This document shows positions 32,095 to 44,345 of a stretch of 64,000 nucleotides of DNA, piece by piece. The stretch lies in NCBI RefSeq assembly GCF_019200975.1, contig NZ_JAHTMR010000005.1, positions 298,593-362,592 on the forward strand. Direction: 5' to 3'. Below the pieces are notes generated by a model. That model was not told where the DNA came from. It did not search any database and worked only from the letters and a program-made list of their open reading frames with translations. The position numbers and the translations under genes were made by a program. Numbering within the stretch: position 1 is the first letter of the stretch; each line of letters opens with the position of its first letter. Source of the DNA: Pseudomonas sp. PD9R (GTDB lineage: Bacteria > Pseudomonadota > Gammaproteobacteria > Pseudomonadales > Pseudomonadaceae).

Positions 32095-33146
32095 CGTCTT
32101 GATCATGGCGGGCGGCACCGGGGGGCATGTGTTCCCGGCACTGGCCTGCGCGCGTGAATTCCAGGCCCGCGGGTACACCGTGCATTGGCTCGGCACACCG
32201 CGCGGCATCGAGAACGATCTGGTGCCTGCGGCCGGAATCGAGCTGCACCGGATCAACGCCAGCGGCCTTCGTGGCAAGGGCAAATTGTCCCTGCTGAAGG
32301 CACCGTTCATGTTGCTCAAGTCGGTCTGGCAGGCGCGGGCGATCATTCGTCAGTTGCGGCCGGTCTGTGTGGTCGGCTTTGGTGGTTATGTGACCGGTCC
32401 TGGCGGCGTTGCAGCGAAACTGGCTGGCGTGCCAGTGATCGTTCACGAACAGAACGCCGTGGCCGGTACCGCCAATCGGTTGCTGGTGCCGTTGGCCGCC
32501 CGAGTCTGTGAAGCGTTCCCCGACACCTTTACCCTGTCGGGCAGCCGTCGGACCACCGGTAACCCGGTGCGCACCGAGCTGTTCCTCGAAACACTGCGAC
32601 CAGCCCTGGCCGGTCGCAAGGCGCGTTTGCTGATCCTCGGCGGAAGCCTGGGCGCAGAACCGTTGAACAAGTTGCTGCCTGAAGCCCTGTCGCAAGTCGC
32701 CGTCGATTTGCGTCCGGAAGTGTTCCATCAGGCCGGCAAAAACCACGATGAAGTGACTGCAGAGCGCTATCGCGCGGCTGGCGTCGAGGCGCAGGTGCAG
32801 CCCTTCATCAAAGACATGGCCCAAGCCTATGGCTGGGCCGACCTGGTGGTGTGCCGCGCAGGCGCGCTGACCATCAGTGAACTGGCTGCCGCCGGTCTGC
32901 CCTCGATGCTGGTGCCTTTGCCCCACGCTATCGACGATCACCAGACCCGCAACGCCGATTATTTGGCCCGTGAAGGCGCTGCCTTCCTGATGCCGCAAAG
33001 AACGACTGGCGCAGCGGATCTTGCCGCGCGCCTGACAGAGGTCCTGATGCAACCACAACGTCTAAACGATATGGCCACTGCGGCCCGCCGCCTGGCCAAA
33101 CCCGATGCCACCCGTAACGTGGTCGATACCTGCCTGGAGGTGGCCC

Positions 33147-33154
<8 letters not shown>
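32084..33154 (+). CDS. murG: Lipid II synthase MurG
   Basis: 356-aa GT-B glycosyltransferase that adds GlcNAc to lipid I on the inner face of the membrane. N-terminal [20 protein letters not shown], and donor-site [16 protein letters not shown]. Start at 32084 lies 11 bases inside ftsW. Confidence 0.97.
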
Positions 33155-35584
<2,430 letters not shown>

Positions 35585-35588
35585 GACC

Positions 35589-36458
35589 ATGCAAGGCGCA
35601 CAGCTGAGACATCAGCCCCCCGCACCGCCCGGCCGCAAGCCGGTGCCGCGAGGTGCCAGCCGAATGGTGGCCAAAGAGCCGATGTCCGTGCGTCTGCCGA
35701 AAGCCAATTTTGGTTTTCTCAAAGCTTTGTTCTGGCCGGTGCTGCTGGTCGCGTTGGGGTTCGGTACTTACGAAGGCGCACAACGTTTGTTGCCGTACGC
35801 TGACCGACCGATCACCAAGATCAACGTGCAGGGCGACTTGAGTTACATCAGCCAGCAAGCGGTACAGCAGCGAATTGCCCCGTACGTGGCGTCGAGCTTC
35901 TTCACCATTGATCTAGCGAGCATGCGCACCGAGCTGGAACAGATGCCATGGATTGCCCACGCCGAAGTGCGTCGGGTATGGCCGGATCAAGTGGTGATTC
36001 GCCTGGAAGAACAATTGCCCGTAGCCCGTTGGGGCGACGAATCGCTGTTGAACAACCAGGGCCAGGCGTTCACTCCGCGTGAGTTGGCAAACTACGAGCA
36101 CTTGCCTCAGCTGTTTGGCCCACAACGGGCTCAACAGCAAGTGATGCAGCAATACCAGGTACTGAGCCAGATGCTCCGGCCGCTGGGCTTCTCGATTGCA
36201 CGCCTGGAGTTGCGTGAACGCGGCAGCTGGTTCCTGACCACCGGCCCCGGCAGTTCGGGACCCGGGATCGAGCTGTTGCTGGGACGCGGCAACCTGGTGG
36301 AAAAGATGCGCCGTTTTATCGCCATCTATGACAAGACGCTCAAAGAACAGATTACGAACATTGCGCGCATCGATCTGCGCTACGCCAACGGCCTCGCTGT
36401 TGGCTGGCGGGAACCTGTAGCGCCCACGACAGCCCAACCCGCTGTCGCGAAGAATTAA
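35589..36458 (+). CDS. ftsQ: Cell division protein FtsQ
   Basis: 289 aa: a basic, Pro-rich cytoplasmic tail (about 1-45), one membrane span ([19 protein letters not shown]), then the periplasmic POTRA domain ([18 protein letters not shown]) and beta domain. Scaffold for FtsB/FtsL. Start at 35589, 4 bases after the ddlB stop. Confidence 0.95.
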   Translation: MQGAQLRHQPPAPPGRKPVPRGASRMVAKEPMSVRLPKANFGFLKALFWPVLLVALGFGTYEGAQRLLPYADRPITKINVQGDLSYISQQAVQQRIAPYVASSFFTIDLASMRTELEQMPWIAHAEVRRVWPDQVVIRLEEQLPVARWGDESLLNNQGQAFTPRELANYEHLPQLFGPQRAQQQVMQQYQVLSQMLRPLGFSIARLELRERGSWFLTTGPGSSGPGIELLLGRGNLVEKMRRFIAIYDKTLKEQITNIARIDLRYANGLAVGWREPVAPTTAQPAVAKN

Positions 36459-36473
36459 GAAGAGGCAGGACCC

Positions 36474-37733
36474 ATGGCAAACGTGCAAAGCGGCAAAATG
36501 ATCGTCGGTCTCGATATCGGCACCTCCAAGGTGGTGGCGCTGGTAGGCGAGGTTTCGGACGACGGCACGCTGGAAATCGTCGGGATCGGTACTCATCCGT
36601 CCCGTGGCCTGAAAAAAGGCGTGGTGGTGAACATCGAGTCCACCGTGCAGTCGATCCAGCGCGCGATCGAAGAAGCGCAGCTGATGGCGGGTTGCCGCAT
36701 CCACTCGGCGTTTGTCGGCGTGGCCGGCAATCACATCCGCAGCCTGAACTCCCACGGCATCGTGGCGATTCGTGATCGCGAAGTCAGTGCTGCCGACCTT
36801 GAGCGCGTGCTCGACGCCGCCCAGGCTGTGGCAATCCCTGCTGACCAGCGCGTGCTGCACACTCTGCCGCAGGATTACGTGATCGATAACCAGGAAGGCG
36901 TCCGCGAGCCTTTGGGCATGTCCGGCGTACGCCTGGAAGCCAAGGTTCACGTGGTCACCTGCGCCGTCAACGCTGCACAGAACATTGAAAAATGCGTGCG
37001 TCGCTGCGGTCTGGAAATCGACGACATCATCCTGGAGCAGCTGGCTTCCGCGTACTCGGTTCTGACCGACGACGAGAAAGAGTTGGGCGTGTGCCTGGTG
37101 GACATCGGCGGCGGCACCACCGACATCGCGATCTTCACCGAAGGCGCGATCCGTCACACCGCGGTGATCCCGATTGCGGGCGACCAGGTGACCAACGACA
37201 TCGCCATGGCGTTGCGCACCCCGACCCAGTACGCCGAAGAAATCAAGATTCGCTACGCCTGCGCCCTGGCCAAACTGGCCGGTGCCGGTGAAACCATCAA
37301 AGTCCCAAGCGTCGGTGATCGTCCACCGCGCGAGCTGTCCCGTCAGGCCCTGGCCGAAGTGGTCGAGCCGCGTTACGACGAGCTGTTCACGCTGATCCAG
37401 GCCGAACTGCGTCGCAGCGGCTACGAAGACCTGATCCCGGCCGGCATCGTGCTGACCGGCGGTACGTCGAAGATGGAAGGTGCCACCGAGCTGGCCGAGG
37501 AAATCTTCCACATGCCGGTACGCCTGGGCGTGCCTCACGGCGTCAAAGGCCTGGATGACGTGGTCCGCAACCCGATTTATTCCACCGGTGTCGGCCTGTT
37601 GATGTACGGCCTGCAGAAGCAATCCGACGGCATTTCGTTCTCGGGTATCGGCAGCCGCGACAGCTACAGCAACGAAGAACCGAAAGGCGCCTTGCTCGAT
37701 CGCATCAAGAGCTGGGTCCAAGGCAATTTTTAA
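36474..37733 (+). CDS. ftsA: Cell division protein FtsA
   Basis: 419-aa actin-like ATPase. VGLDIGTSKVVALVGEV phosphate loop, VDIGGGTTDIAIF, LTGGTSKMEG, and a C-terminal amphipathic membrane-targeting helix (LLDRIKSWVQGNF). It tethers FtsZ to the membrane. AGGCAGGA site upstream. Confidence 0.98.
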   Translation: MANVQSGKMIVGLDIGTSKVVALVGEVSDDGTLEIVGIGTHPSRGLKKGVVVNIESTVQSIQRAIEEAQLMAGCRIHSAFVGVAGNHIRSLNSHGIVAIRDREVSAADLERVLDAAQAVAIPADQRVLHTLPQDYVIDNQEGVREPLGMSGVRLEAKVHVVTCAVNAAQNIEKCVRRCGLEIDDIILEQLASAYSVLTDDEKELGVCLVDIGGGTTDIAIFTEGAIRHTAVIPIAGDQVTNDIAMALRTPTQYAEEIKIRYACALAKLAGAGETIKVPSVGDRPPRELSRQALAEVVEPRYDELFTLIQAELRRSGYEDLIPAGIVLTGGTSKMEGATELAEEIFHMPVRLGVPHGVKGLDDVVRNPIYSTGVGLLMYGLQKQSDGISFSGIGSRDSYSNEEPKGALLDRIKSWVQGNF

Positions 37734-37802
37734 GATTCACCGCAATACCGTTGTAGATACAGGCAGTAGGCGAAAAACTAGAGAACGTAAAGGAGAGGGA
37801 AA

Positions 37803-38993
37803 ATGTTCGAACTCGTAGACAACATCCCCGCAAGCCCGGTTATTAAAGTTATCGGTGTTGGCGGTGGCGGCGGCAACGCCGTGAATCATATGGTCAAGAG
37901 CAACATTGAAGGCGTTGAGTTCATCTGCGCCAACACTGATGCCCAGGCGCTGAAGAGCATCGGCGCGCGGACCATCCTTCAACTGGGTACCGGCGTGACC
38001 AAAGGTCTGGGCGCTGGCGCCAACCCTGAAGTAGGTCGTCAGGCCGCTCTCGAAGATCGTGAGCGCATTGCCGAAGTCCTGCAGGGCACCAACATGGTGT
38101 TCATCACTACCGGCATGGGCGGTGGTACCGGTACCGGTGCTGCGCCGATCATTGCTGAAGTGGCCAAGGAAATGGGGATCCTCACCGTTGCGGTGGTGAC
38201 CCGTCCGTTCCCGTTCGAAGGTCGCAAGCGCATGCAGATCGCCGATGAAGGCATCCGTCTGCTGTCCGAAAGCGTTGACTCGTTGATCACCATTCCTAAC
38301 GAGAAGCTGCTGACCATCCTCGGTAAAGACGCCAGCCTGCTGTCGGCTTTCGCCAAGGCTGACGATGTTCTGGCCGGTGCCGTTCGCGGTATCTCCGACA
38401 TCATCAAGCGTCCGGGCATGATCAACGTCGACTTTGCCGACGTACGTACCGTGATGAGCGAAATGGGCATGGCGATGATGGGCACTGGCTGCGCCAGCGG
38501 TCCGAACCGTGCACGTGAAGCGACTGAAGCAGCTATCCGCAACCCGCTGCTCGAAGACGTTAACCTGCAAGGTGCACGCGGCATCCTGGTGAATATCACC
38601 GCCGGTCCTGACCTGTCCCTGGGTGAGTACTCCGACGTGGGTAGCATCATCGAAGCCTTCGCTTCCGAGCACGCGATGGTCAAGGTCGGTACCGTTATCG
38701 ATCCGGACATGCGCGACGAGCTGCACGTGACTGTAGTTGCCACCGGTCTGGGCGCAAAAATCGAGAAGCCTGTGAAGGTCATCGACAATACCGTTCACAC
38801 GTCGATGGCCTCCCAACCACAACAGGCCCCTGTTCGTCAGGAAGCTCCAGCGGTTAACTACCGTGACCTGGACCGTCCGACCGTCATGCGCAACCAGGCT
38901 CAGGCCGGTGCTGCGACTGCCGCGAAGATGAATCCGCAAGATGATCTGGACTACCTGGACATCCCGGCATTCCTGCGTCGTCAGGCCGATTGA
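37803..38993 (+). CDS. ftsZ: Cell division GTPase FtsZ
   Basis: 396-aa tubulin homologue. GTP loop GGGTGTGAAPIIAE, synergy loop region NVDFADVRTVM, variable linker, and the C-terminal peptide DYLDIPAFLRRQAD that binds FtsA and ZipA. It has its own strong AAGGAGAGG site after a 69-base gap, which fits the higher expression FtsZ needs. Confidence 0.98.
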   Translation: MFELVDNIPASPVIKVIGVGGGGGNAVNHMVKSNIEGVEFICANTDAQALKSIGARTILQLGTGVTKGLGAGANPEVGRQAALEDRERIAEVLQGTNMVFITTGMGGGTGTGAAPIIAEVAKEMGILTVAVVTRPFPFEGRKRMQIADEGIRLLSESVDSLITIPNEKLLTILGKDASLLSAFAKADDVLAGAVRGISDIIKRPGMINVDFADVRTVMSEMGMAMMGTGCASGPNRAREATEAAIRNPLLEDVNLQGARGILVNITAGPDLSLGEYSDVGSIIEAFASEHAMVKVGTVIDPDMRDELHVTVVATGLGAKIEKPVKVIDNTVHTSMASQPQQAPVRQEAPAVNYRDLDRPTVMRNQAQAGAATAAKMNPQDDLDYLDIPAFLRRQAD

Positions 38994-39045
38994 TGAAATG
39001 TATCAGGGCTATGAAGGTGATTGGTGTTCAGCAAAGGCGTGGTCT

Positions 39046-39053
39046 GCTATCAT
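39046..39053 (+). promoter_or_regulatory. Candidate extended -10 promoter of lpxC
   Basis: TGCTATCAT with a TATCAT -10 at 39048-39053, about 52 bases before lpxC. No good -35 at standard distance, so this is tentative. Confidence 0.35.
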
Positions 39054-39069
39054 CGCCAGCCTTTGTTGA

Positions 39070-40017
<948 letters not shown>

Positions 40018-40040
40018 GTAAAAAACCTCTCTAGTTTTTT

Positions 40041-40068
40041 AAAGGCTACCTTCGGGTGGCCTTTTTTT
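40041..40068 (+). terminator. Intrinsic terminator after lpxC
   Basis: AGGCTACC-TTCG-GGTGGCCT stem (one G-T pair) with a stable TTCG tetraloop and seven T. Confidence 0.9.
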
Positions 40069-40083
40069 ATGTCCTTTTAAAAT

Positions 40084-40161
40084 CAAAAGATCGCAGCCTG
40101 CGGCAGCTCCTGCAGAGAACGCATTCCAAATGTAGGAGCTGCCGAAGGCTGCGATCTTTTG
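40084..40161. repeat. REP inverted pair with shared spacer
   Basis: CAAAAGATCGCAGCCTGCGG... faces ...GCCGAAGGCTGCGATCTTTTG. The centre includes ACGCATTCCAAATGTAGGAG, nearly the same as in the copy at 42206-42280. Located between convergent lpxC and the diguanylate cyclase. Confidence 0.8.
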
Positions 40162-40172
40162 ATGTTCTGCTT

Positions 40173-41717
40173 TCAGGTGGCACTCACCACCCGATTACGG
40201 CCCCCTTCCTTGGCCTGATACAACGCCTTGTCCGCCGCAAACAGCAACTGCTCCAGGCTCATCTCGCTCGACGTCGTCCAGGTGCTGATCCCGATGCTCA
40301 CCGTCATCGGCAATTCATCGCCTCCCACCAACGGCAACTGTTCCACGTCCGCCCGAATGCGTTCGGCAATCTGCCGTGCACCGTCATTGTCGGTTTCCGC
40401 CAGGATCACCGAAAATTCCTCGCCACCGTAGCGGGCCACGAGGTCCGTTGGGCGATGGACATTGGCGAGTATTACCCCGGCCAATGCACGCAGGGCTTCG
40501 TCCCCGCCCTGATGGCCATGGCGGTCATTGAAGGCCTTGAAGTGGTCGGCATCGATCATCAGCACCGACATTGGTTTGCCGGAGCGTTGTGCGCGAAACC
40601 ACTCATGACGCAGGGTTTGGTCGAGGGTCCGGCGGTTGGCCACGCCAGTCAATGCGTCAGTGGCGGCCAATTGCGCCAATTCCTGCTCGGCGGTATGACG
40701 CAAGCGCAGCTCGCGGCAGAGCAGCCAGGTCAGCCAAAACAAGGCAATGCACAAAACACCAGTGGCACCGCTGATGACGATGGCCGTGCGCCGCCAGGTC
40801 GCGAATACCTCGTCGATAGACAGTGCAACGATAACCGTCAACGGCAGGTTGCCCACTTTGCTGAACGTGTACAGGCGCTGCTGTTGGTCGGCACTCGACT
40901 CGCCGTTGAAGCTGCCGCTGCCCTCGCGCAGCATTCGCACGACGTTAGGCCGGCCGGCGAGGTTTTTCCCGAGGGAGTTGTCTTCCAGAAACGGTTTCTG
41001 CGCCAGCAAGATGCCGTCATCGTTGATGATGGCCAGCGTGCTGTCGGTGCCGATGTCCAGGCTGTTGAACAATTGATCGAAGTAAGCCATGCGCATTGAC
41101 GCGACGGCGACACCGAGAAACTCTCCCGTGGACGATGAGAGACGGCGGCTGAAACTGATTCGCCATTCGTCCTTGTCGTCGCAGTCGCACCGGGGTTTGA
41201 ACGGCCGGCTGATGAACATGCCGGTGTCGCGATTGAAGGCGTGGGCGATGAAATAATCGCGGTCGGCGAAGTTCCCCGGCTTGGGGTCGGTCAATGACGA
41301 ATCGGCGAGTACATCGCCATGCTTGTCCAGTAACAGGATGTCGCCCTTGTAGCGCGCTGTGACGGAGCGGTCGAAGAGCACCAGGTGGCGGATCTGCGCA
41401 GAAACCTGTTTGAGGTCGTCACGCTGCGCGGCAGCGATCAGCCCTTGCAAGGTCAGGTCGTAGAGCTCCACTGTGCGTAAGACATCGGCGTCGATCAATT
41501 GCGCGATGGTGGTCGCGCTGCGAGTTGCCGCTTGATATGCGTTCGCGTGTTCGCGGATCAGCAGGAAGGTCACGATGCTCAGAATCGCAAAGACCGTCAG
41601 GCTGCTGCCGAGGATCACCAGAATCTCAGGTCGACCGGCGATGCCTGAACGATGTGGAGTACGGCGTACGGTCATAGGACTGATGTCTGCTGGAATGACT
41701 TGTAAGCGTAGTTCCAT
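40173..41717 (-). CDS. Membrane diguanylate cyclase with periplasmic sensor
   Basis: 514 aa. Membrane span near residues 31-54, a periplasmic double-Cache-like sensor (about 55-300), a second span (IVISGATGVLCIALFWLTWLL), then a GGDEF domain with an active GGEEF site at 431-435. An intact inhibitory RPTD site lies five residues before it at 422-425. It should make cyclic di-GMP in response to an extracellular small ligand and be product-inhibited. No EAL domain. Start uncertain: ATG 41717 or ATG 41675, neither with a strong ribosome site. It lies between two REP pairs with the small exported protein gene, so it looks like a self-contained accessory unit. Confidence 0.92.
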   Translation of the reverse strand: MELRLQVIPADISPMTVRRTPHRSGIAGRPEILVILGSSLTVFAILSIVTFLLIREHANAYQAATRSATTIAQLIDADVLRTVELYDLTLQGLIAAAQRDDLKQVSAQIRHLVLFDRSVTARYKGDILLLDKHGDVLADSSLTDPKPGNFADRDYFIAHAFNRDTGMFISRPFKPRCDCDDKDEWRISFSRRLSSSTGEFLGVAVASMRMAYFDQLFNSLDIGTDSTLAIINDDGILLAQKPFLEDNSLGKNLAGRPNVVRMLREGSGSFNGESSADQQQRLYTFSKVGNLPLTVIVALSIDEVFATWRRTAIVISGATGVLCIALFWLTWLLCRELRLRHTAEQELAQLAATDALTGVANRRTLDQTLRHEWFRAQRSGKPMSVLMIDADHFKAFNDRHGHQGGDEALRALAGVILANVHRPTDLVARYGGEEFSVILAETDNDGARQIAERIRADVEQLPLVGGDELPMTVSIGISTWTTSSEMSLEQLLFAADKALYQAKEGGRNRVVSAT

Positions 41718-41779
41718 AACCGCGCAAGCCTTAAAAAAGCCGGCGAAACGGGTTAATACCTATCAGGAAAAAATAATCG

Positions 41780-41808
41780 AAAAAAAGCCGCTGATAGCAG
41801 CGGCTTTG
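41780..41808 (-). terminator. Intrinsic terminator of the small exported-protein gene
   Basis: Read on the minus strand: AAAGCCGCTG-CTAT-CAGCGGCTTTTTT. Perfect stem with a T-run, about 70 bases after the small gene and before the cyclase start. Confidence 0.75.
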
Positions 41809-41874
41809 AAGACAACTTTTCAAAGGGAAGAGCCGATGAAAAGTGTCGAGGGAAACAGGAGCTATGCGCAGAAA

Positions 41875-42099
41875 TCAGCTGTCTTTCAGAGCCTGAGGCT
41901 GGGCTGGAATGCTGGATGCTTGCGGGGCCTGGGTGGCTTCCTGAGCTTTAGCCGTCATCTCGATCTGATGCTCTTCGTACGCGGTGGCGCGTGCGGAATT
42001 TTGTGCGACAAAGGCGTGCGACTCTTCAGCCATGGCGAACGGAGACAGAAACAAAGAGGACAAAACGAAAGCGCTGGCAATACCCATAGTGTTGGACAT
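41875..42099 (-). CDS. Small exported protein, unknown function
   Basis: 74 aa. Clear signal peptide (MSNTMGIASAFVLSSLFLSPFAMA) followed by a mature part of about 50 residues rich in Ala, Gln and Glu (for example MTAKAQEATQAPQ) with no Cys. I do not recognise a family. The ATG at 42099 is chosen because GAAGG lies about 10 bases upstream; a longer frame starts at a TTG without support. It has its own terminator, which supports it being expressed. Confidence 0.65.
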   Translation of the reverse strand: MSNTMGIASAFVLSSLFLSPFAMAEESHAFVAQNSARATAYEEHQIEMTAKAQEATQAPQASSIPAQPQALKDS

Positions 42100-42205
42100 C
42101 TTTAAAACCTTCTTGCTTGGCAAGTGCTGTTTGGTGCGGCAAAGATAGAGATCTTGCGCGACGGGAAACAGACTTCATTCAAGAAAGGACTGTTGCTGAA
42201 AAAGC

Positions 42206-42280
42206 AAAGATCGCAGCCTTCGGCAGCGCCTACATGTGAACGCATTCCATATGTAGGAGCTGCCGAAGGCTGCGATCTTT
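42206..42280. repeat. REP inverted pair with shared spacer
   Basis: AAAGATCGCAGCCTTCGG... faces ...GCCGAAGGCTGCGATCTTT. The central ACGCATTCCATATGTAGGAG matches the copy at 40084-40161 apart from one base. Located upstream of the small exported protein and downstream of the sensor kinase. Confidence 0.8.
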
Positions 42281-42304
42281 TGATCTTTTGACTTTAAAGG
42301 CCGA

Positions 42305-43669
42305 TCAAACAGGCAAATGAATCCCGAAAGTATTCATCCCATGATCACTGCGCACAAACACATCGCCGCCATGCATCAGCGCAATGGCTTTAACGATCGC
42401 CAGCCCCAATCCATGGTTGTTGCCGCTGTTACTGCGCGAAGCATCGACGCGGTAGAAGCGCTCGAACAATCGCGACAAGTGCTCGCTGGCAATCGGTGAG
42501 CCAGGATTGGCAACACCGATGCTGACCTGATGCTCCTCGACTTCGATTCGCACCTCAATCACTTGCCCGGGCTCGGTGTGCTGCACCGCATTGCTCAACA
42601 GGTTGATCAAGGCCCGGCGCAGATGCGCGATCTCGATTCGTACCTGGGCATCGCCGCTGACCTGCACCTGAACCTGGGCGTCTTCAAGGATGAAATCCAG
42701 GTATTCAAGGGTCGTCGCCACTTCATTCGCCAGCGAAGTAGACGTCAGTTTGGTGGCCTTGCTGCCCTGATCGGCGCTGGCGAGGAACAGCATGTCGTTG
42801 ATGATCGAGCGCAGGCGTTCCAATTCTTCAAGGTTCGACTGCAGCACCTCGAAATAATGCTCCGCCGAGCGCCCACGGGTCAGCGCGACCTGGGTCTGGC
42901 CAATCAGGTTGGTCAGGGGCGAGCGCAGCTCATGGGCGACGTCAGCGTTGAACGATTCAAGACGTGAGTAAGCCTGCTCGACCCGCTCCAGCGTGGAGTT
43001 GAACGAGTTGACGAACTGATTCAGTTCCGGTGGCAGTGATGACATTCGCAAACGCCCGGAACGCAAGGGCGGAGCCAGGCGCTGGGCTTCATGAGACAGC
43101 TTGATCAACGGCTTGAGCCCGATCCGCGCCACCCAGTAACCCAGCGCCGAGGCTAACAGCACGCCGATAATTGCCAGGCTGATCAGGGCGATCAGCAAAT
43201 GGTGTTGCGTCTGGTAAAACGTCTCGGTGTCGATGCCGATCATGAAGCGCAGCGGCGGGCGCTGATCCTTGGCCGGGAATTGGCTGACCAGCACTTTCAG
43301 CGGGTAGGGTTGATCCGGCAGTTGCATGTCGCGCATGCCCAGCGGCCCATCGGCAAAGGCGCGGATCTGCGGCGTCAGGTTGCCGTATTCGTACTCCGGA
43401 TCGCCACTGGTGATCCAGAAACTGATGCGTTTGTCTTCTTCGCCGAGCAGCTTGAGTTTGTTGTTGATCTTCACCCAATGCTCGGGCGTGCCGTAACGGC
43501 CGACGGTGGATTCGAGCACGCTGTAACGCGCGTCGAGTTCGGCTTCGGGCAGCAAACCAAGGCCTTTGTCGACTTGCTGATAAAGCGCCCAGCCGATCAA
43601 CAGGAACACCAACAGCGCCACCAGCGTGAACATCCCACTGAGGCGCAGGGCTATGGAGTTACTGGACAC
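42305..43669 (-). CDS. Sensor histidine kinase, heavy-metal (CusS/CopS) type
   Basis: 454-aa membrane kinase. First span at about 8-28 (LVALLVFLLIGWALY), a periplasmic domain of about 130 residues, second span (LLIALISLAIIGVLLASAL), HAMP, phosphoacceptor VAHELRSPLTNLIGQ, and a HATPase domain with NLLSNAVQHTEPGQ and NHGLGLAIVKAIALMHGG. GTG start at 43669 overlaps the response-regulator stop by 11 bases; a longer frame to 43843 lies inside the regulator gene. It presumably senses a compound exported by the RND pump encoded upstream (inference). Confidence 0.9.
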   Translation of the reverse strand: MSSNSIALRLSGMFTLVALLVFLLIGWALYQQVDKGLGLLPEAELDARYSVLESTVGRYGTPEHWVKINNKLKLLGEEDKRISFWITSGDPEYEYGNLTPQIRAFADGPLGMRDMQLPDQPYPLKVLVSQFPAKDQRPPLRFMIGIDTETFYQTQHHLLIALISLAIIGVLLASALGYWVARIGLKPLIKLSHEAQRLAPPLRSGRLRMSSLPPELNQFVNSFNSTLERVEQAYSRLESFNADVAHELRSPLTNLIGQTQVALTRGRSAEHYFEVLQSNLEELERLRSIINDMLFLASADQGSKATKLTSTSLANEVATTLEYLDFILEDAQVQVQVSGDAQVRIEIAHLRRALINLLSNAVQHTEPGQVIEVRIEVEEHQVSIGVANPGSPIASEHLSRLFERFYRVDASRSNSGNNHGLGLAIVKAIALMHGGDVFVRSDHGMNTFGIHLPV

Positions 43670-44336
43670 CGCGGCTCTCCAGCACATAACCCATGCCGCG
43701 AATGGTGTGCAGCAGTTTCTGGTCGAACGGCCCGTCGAGTTTGGCGCGCAGGCGTTTGATCGCGACCTCGACGACGTTGGCGTCGCTGTCGAAATTGATG
43801 TCCCAGACCATCTCGGCAATCGCCGTTTTCGAGAGGATTTCACCCTGGCGGCGGGCCAGCACGCTGAGCAGCGAGAACTCCTTGGCGGTCAGGTCCAGAC
43901 GAGTGCCGGCGCGGGTCGCTTTACGGCTGATCAAATCTATCCACAGGTCGGCGATGCTCACTTGCACCGGTTCATGGCCGCCACTGCGACGGGTCAGCGC
44001 TTGCAGACGTGCCACCAGTTCGAGGAAGGAAAACGGTTTTCCGAGGTAATCGTCAGCACCGTCGCGCAGGCCCCGGATGCGATCTTCGACACGCTCGCGG
44101 GCGGTGAGCATGATCACCGGGGTTTGCTTGCGCGCACGCAAGGCGCGCAGTACGCCGAAGCCGTCGAGGCCCGGCAACATCACGTCGAGGACGATCACCG
44201 CGTAGTCGCTTTCCAGCGCCAGGTGCAGGCCTGACACGCCATCGCGGGCCAGGTCCACGGTGTAGCCCTGTTCCGTCAGGCCGCGGTGCAAATAGTCCGC
44301 GGTTTTTTCTTCGTCTTCGATAATCAGAACGCGCAT
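43659..44336 (-). CDS. OmpR-family response regulator (CusR/CopR type)
   Basis: 225 aa. Receiver domain with acidic DEE near residue 8, Asp in VIVLDVMLPGLDGFGVL and Lys in GKPFSFLELVARL. The winged-helix domain includes LTAKEFSLLSVLARRQGE and TIRGMGYVLE. It starts 9 bases after the RND gene on the minus strand, so pump and regulators form one operon and positive feedback is likely. Confidence 0.93.
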   Translation of the reverse strand: MRVLIIEDEEKTADYLHRGLTEQGYTVDLARDGVSGLHLALESDYAVIVLDVMLPGLDGFGVLRALRARKQTPVIMLTARERVEDRIRGLRDGADDYLGKPFSFLELVARLQALTRRSGGHEPVQVSIADLWIDLISRKATRAGTRLDLTAKEFSLLSVLARRQGEILSKTAIAEMVWDINFDSDANVVEVAIKRLRAKLDGPFDQKLLHTIRGMGYVLESRGVQ

Positions 44337-44345
44337 GACCCCGCC

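Noticed and set aside
35913..37721. 602-codon open frame opposite ftsQ-ftsA
   Set aside because: Antisense shadow with no recognisable domain.
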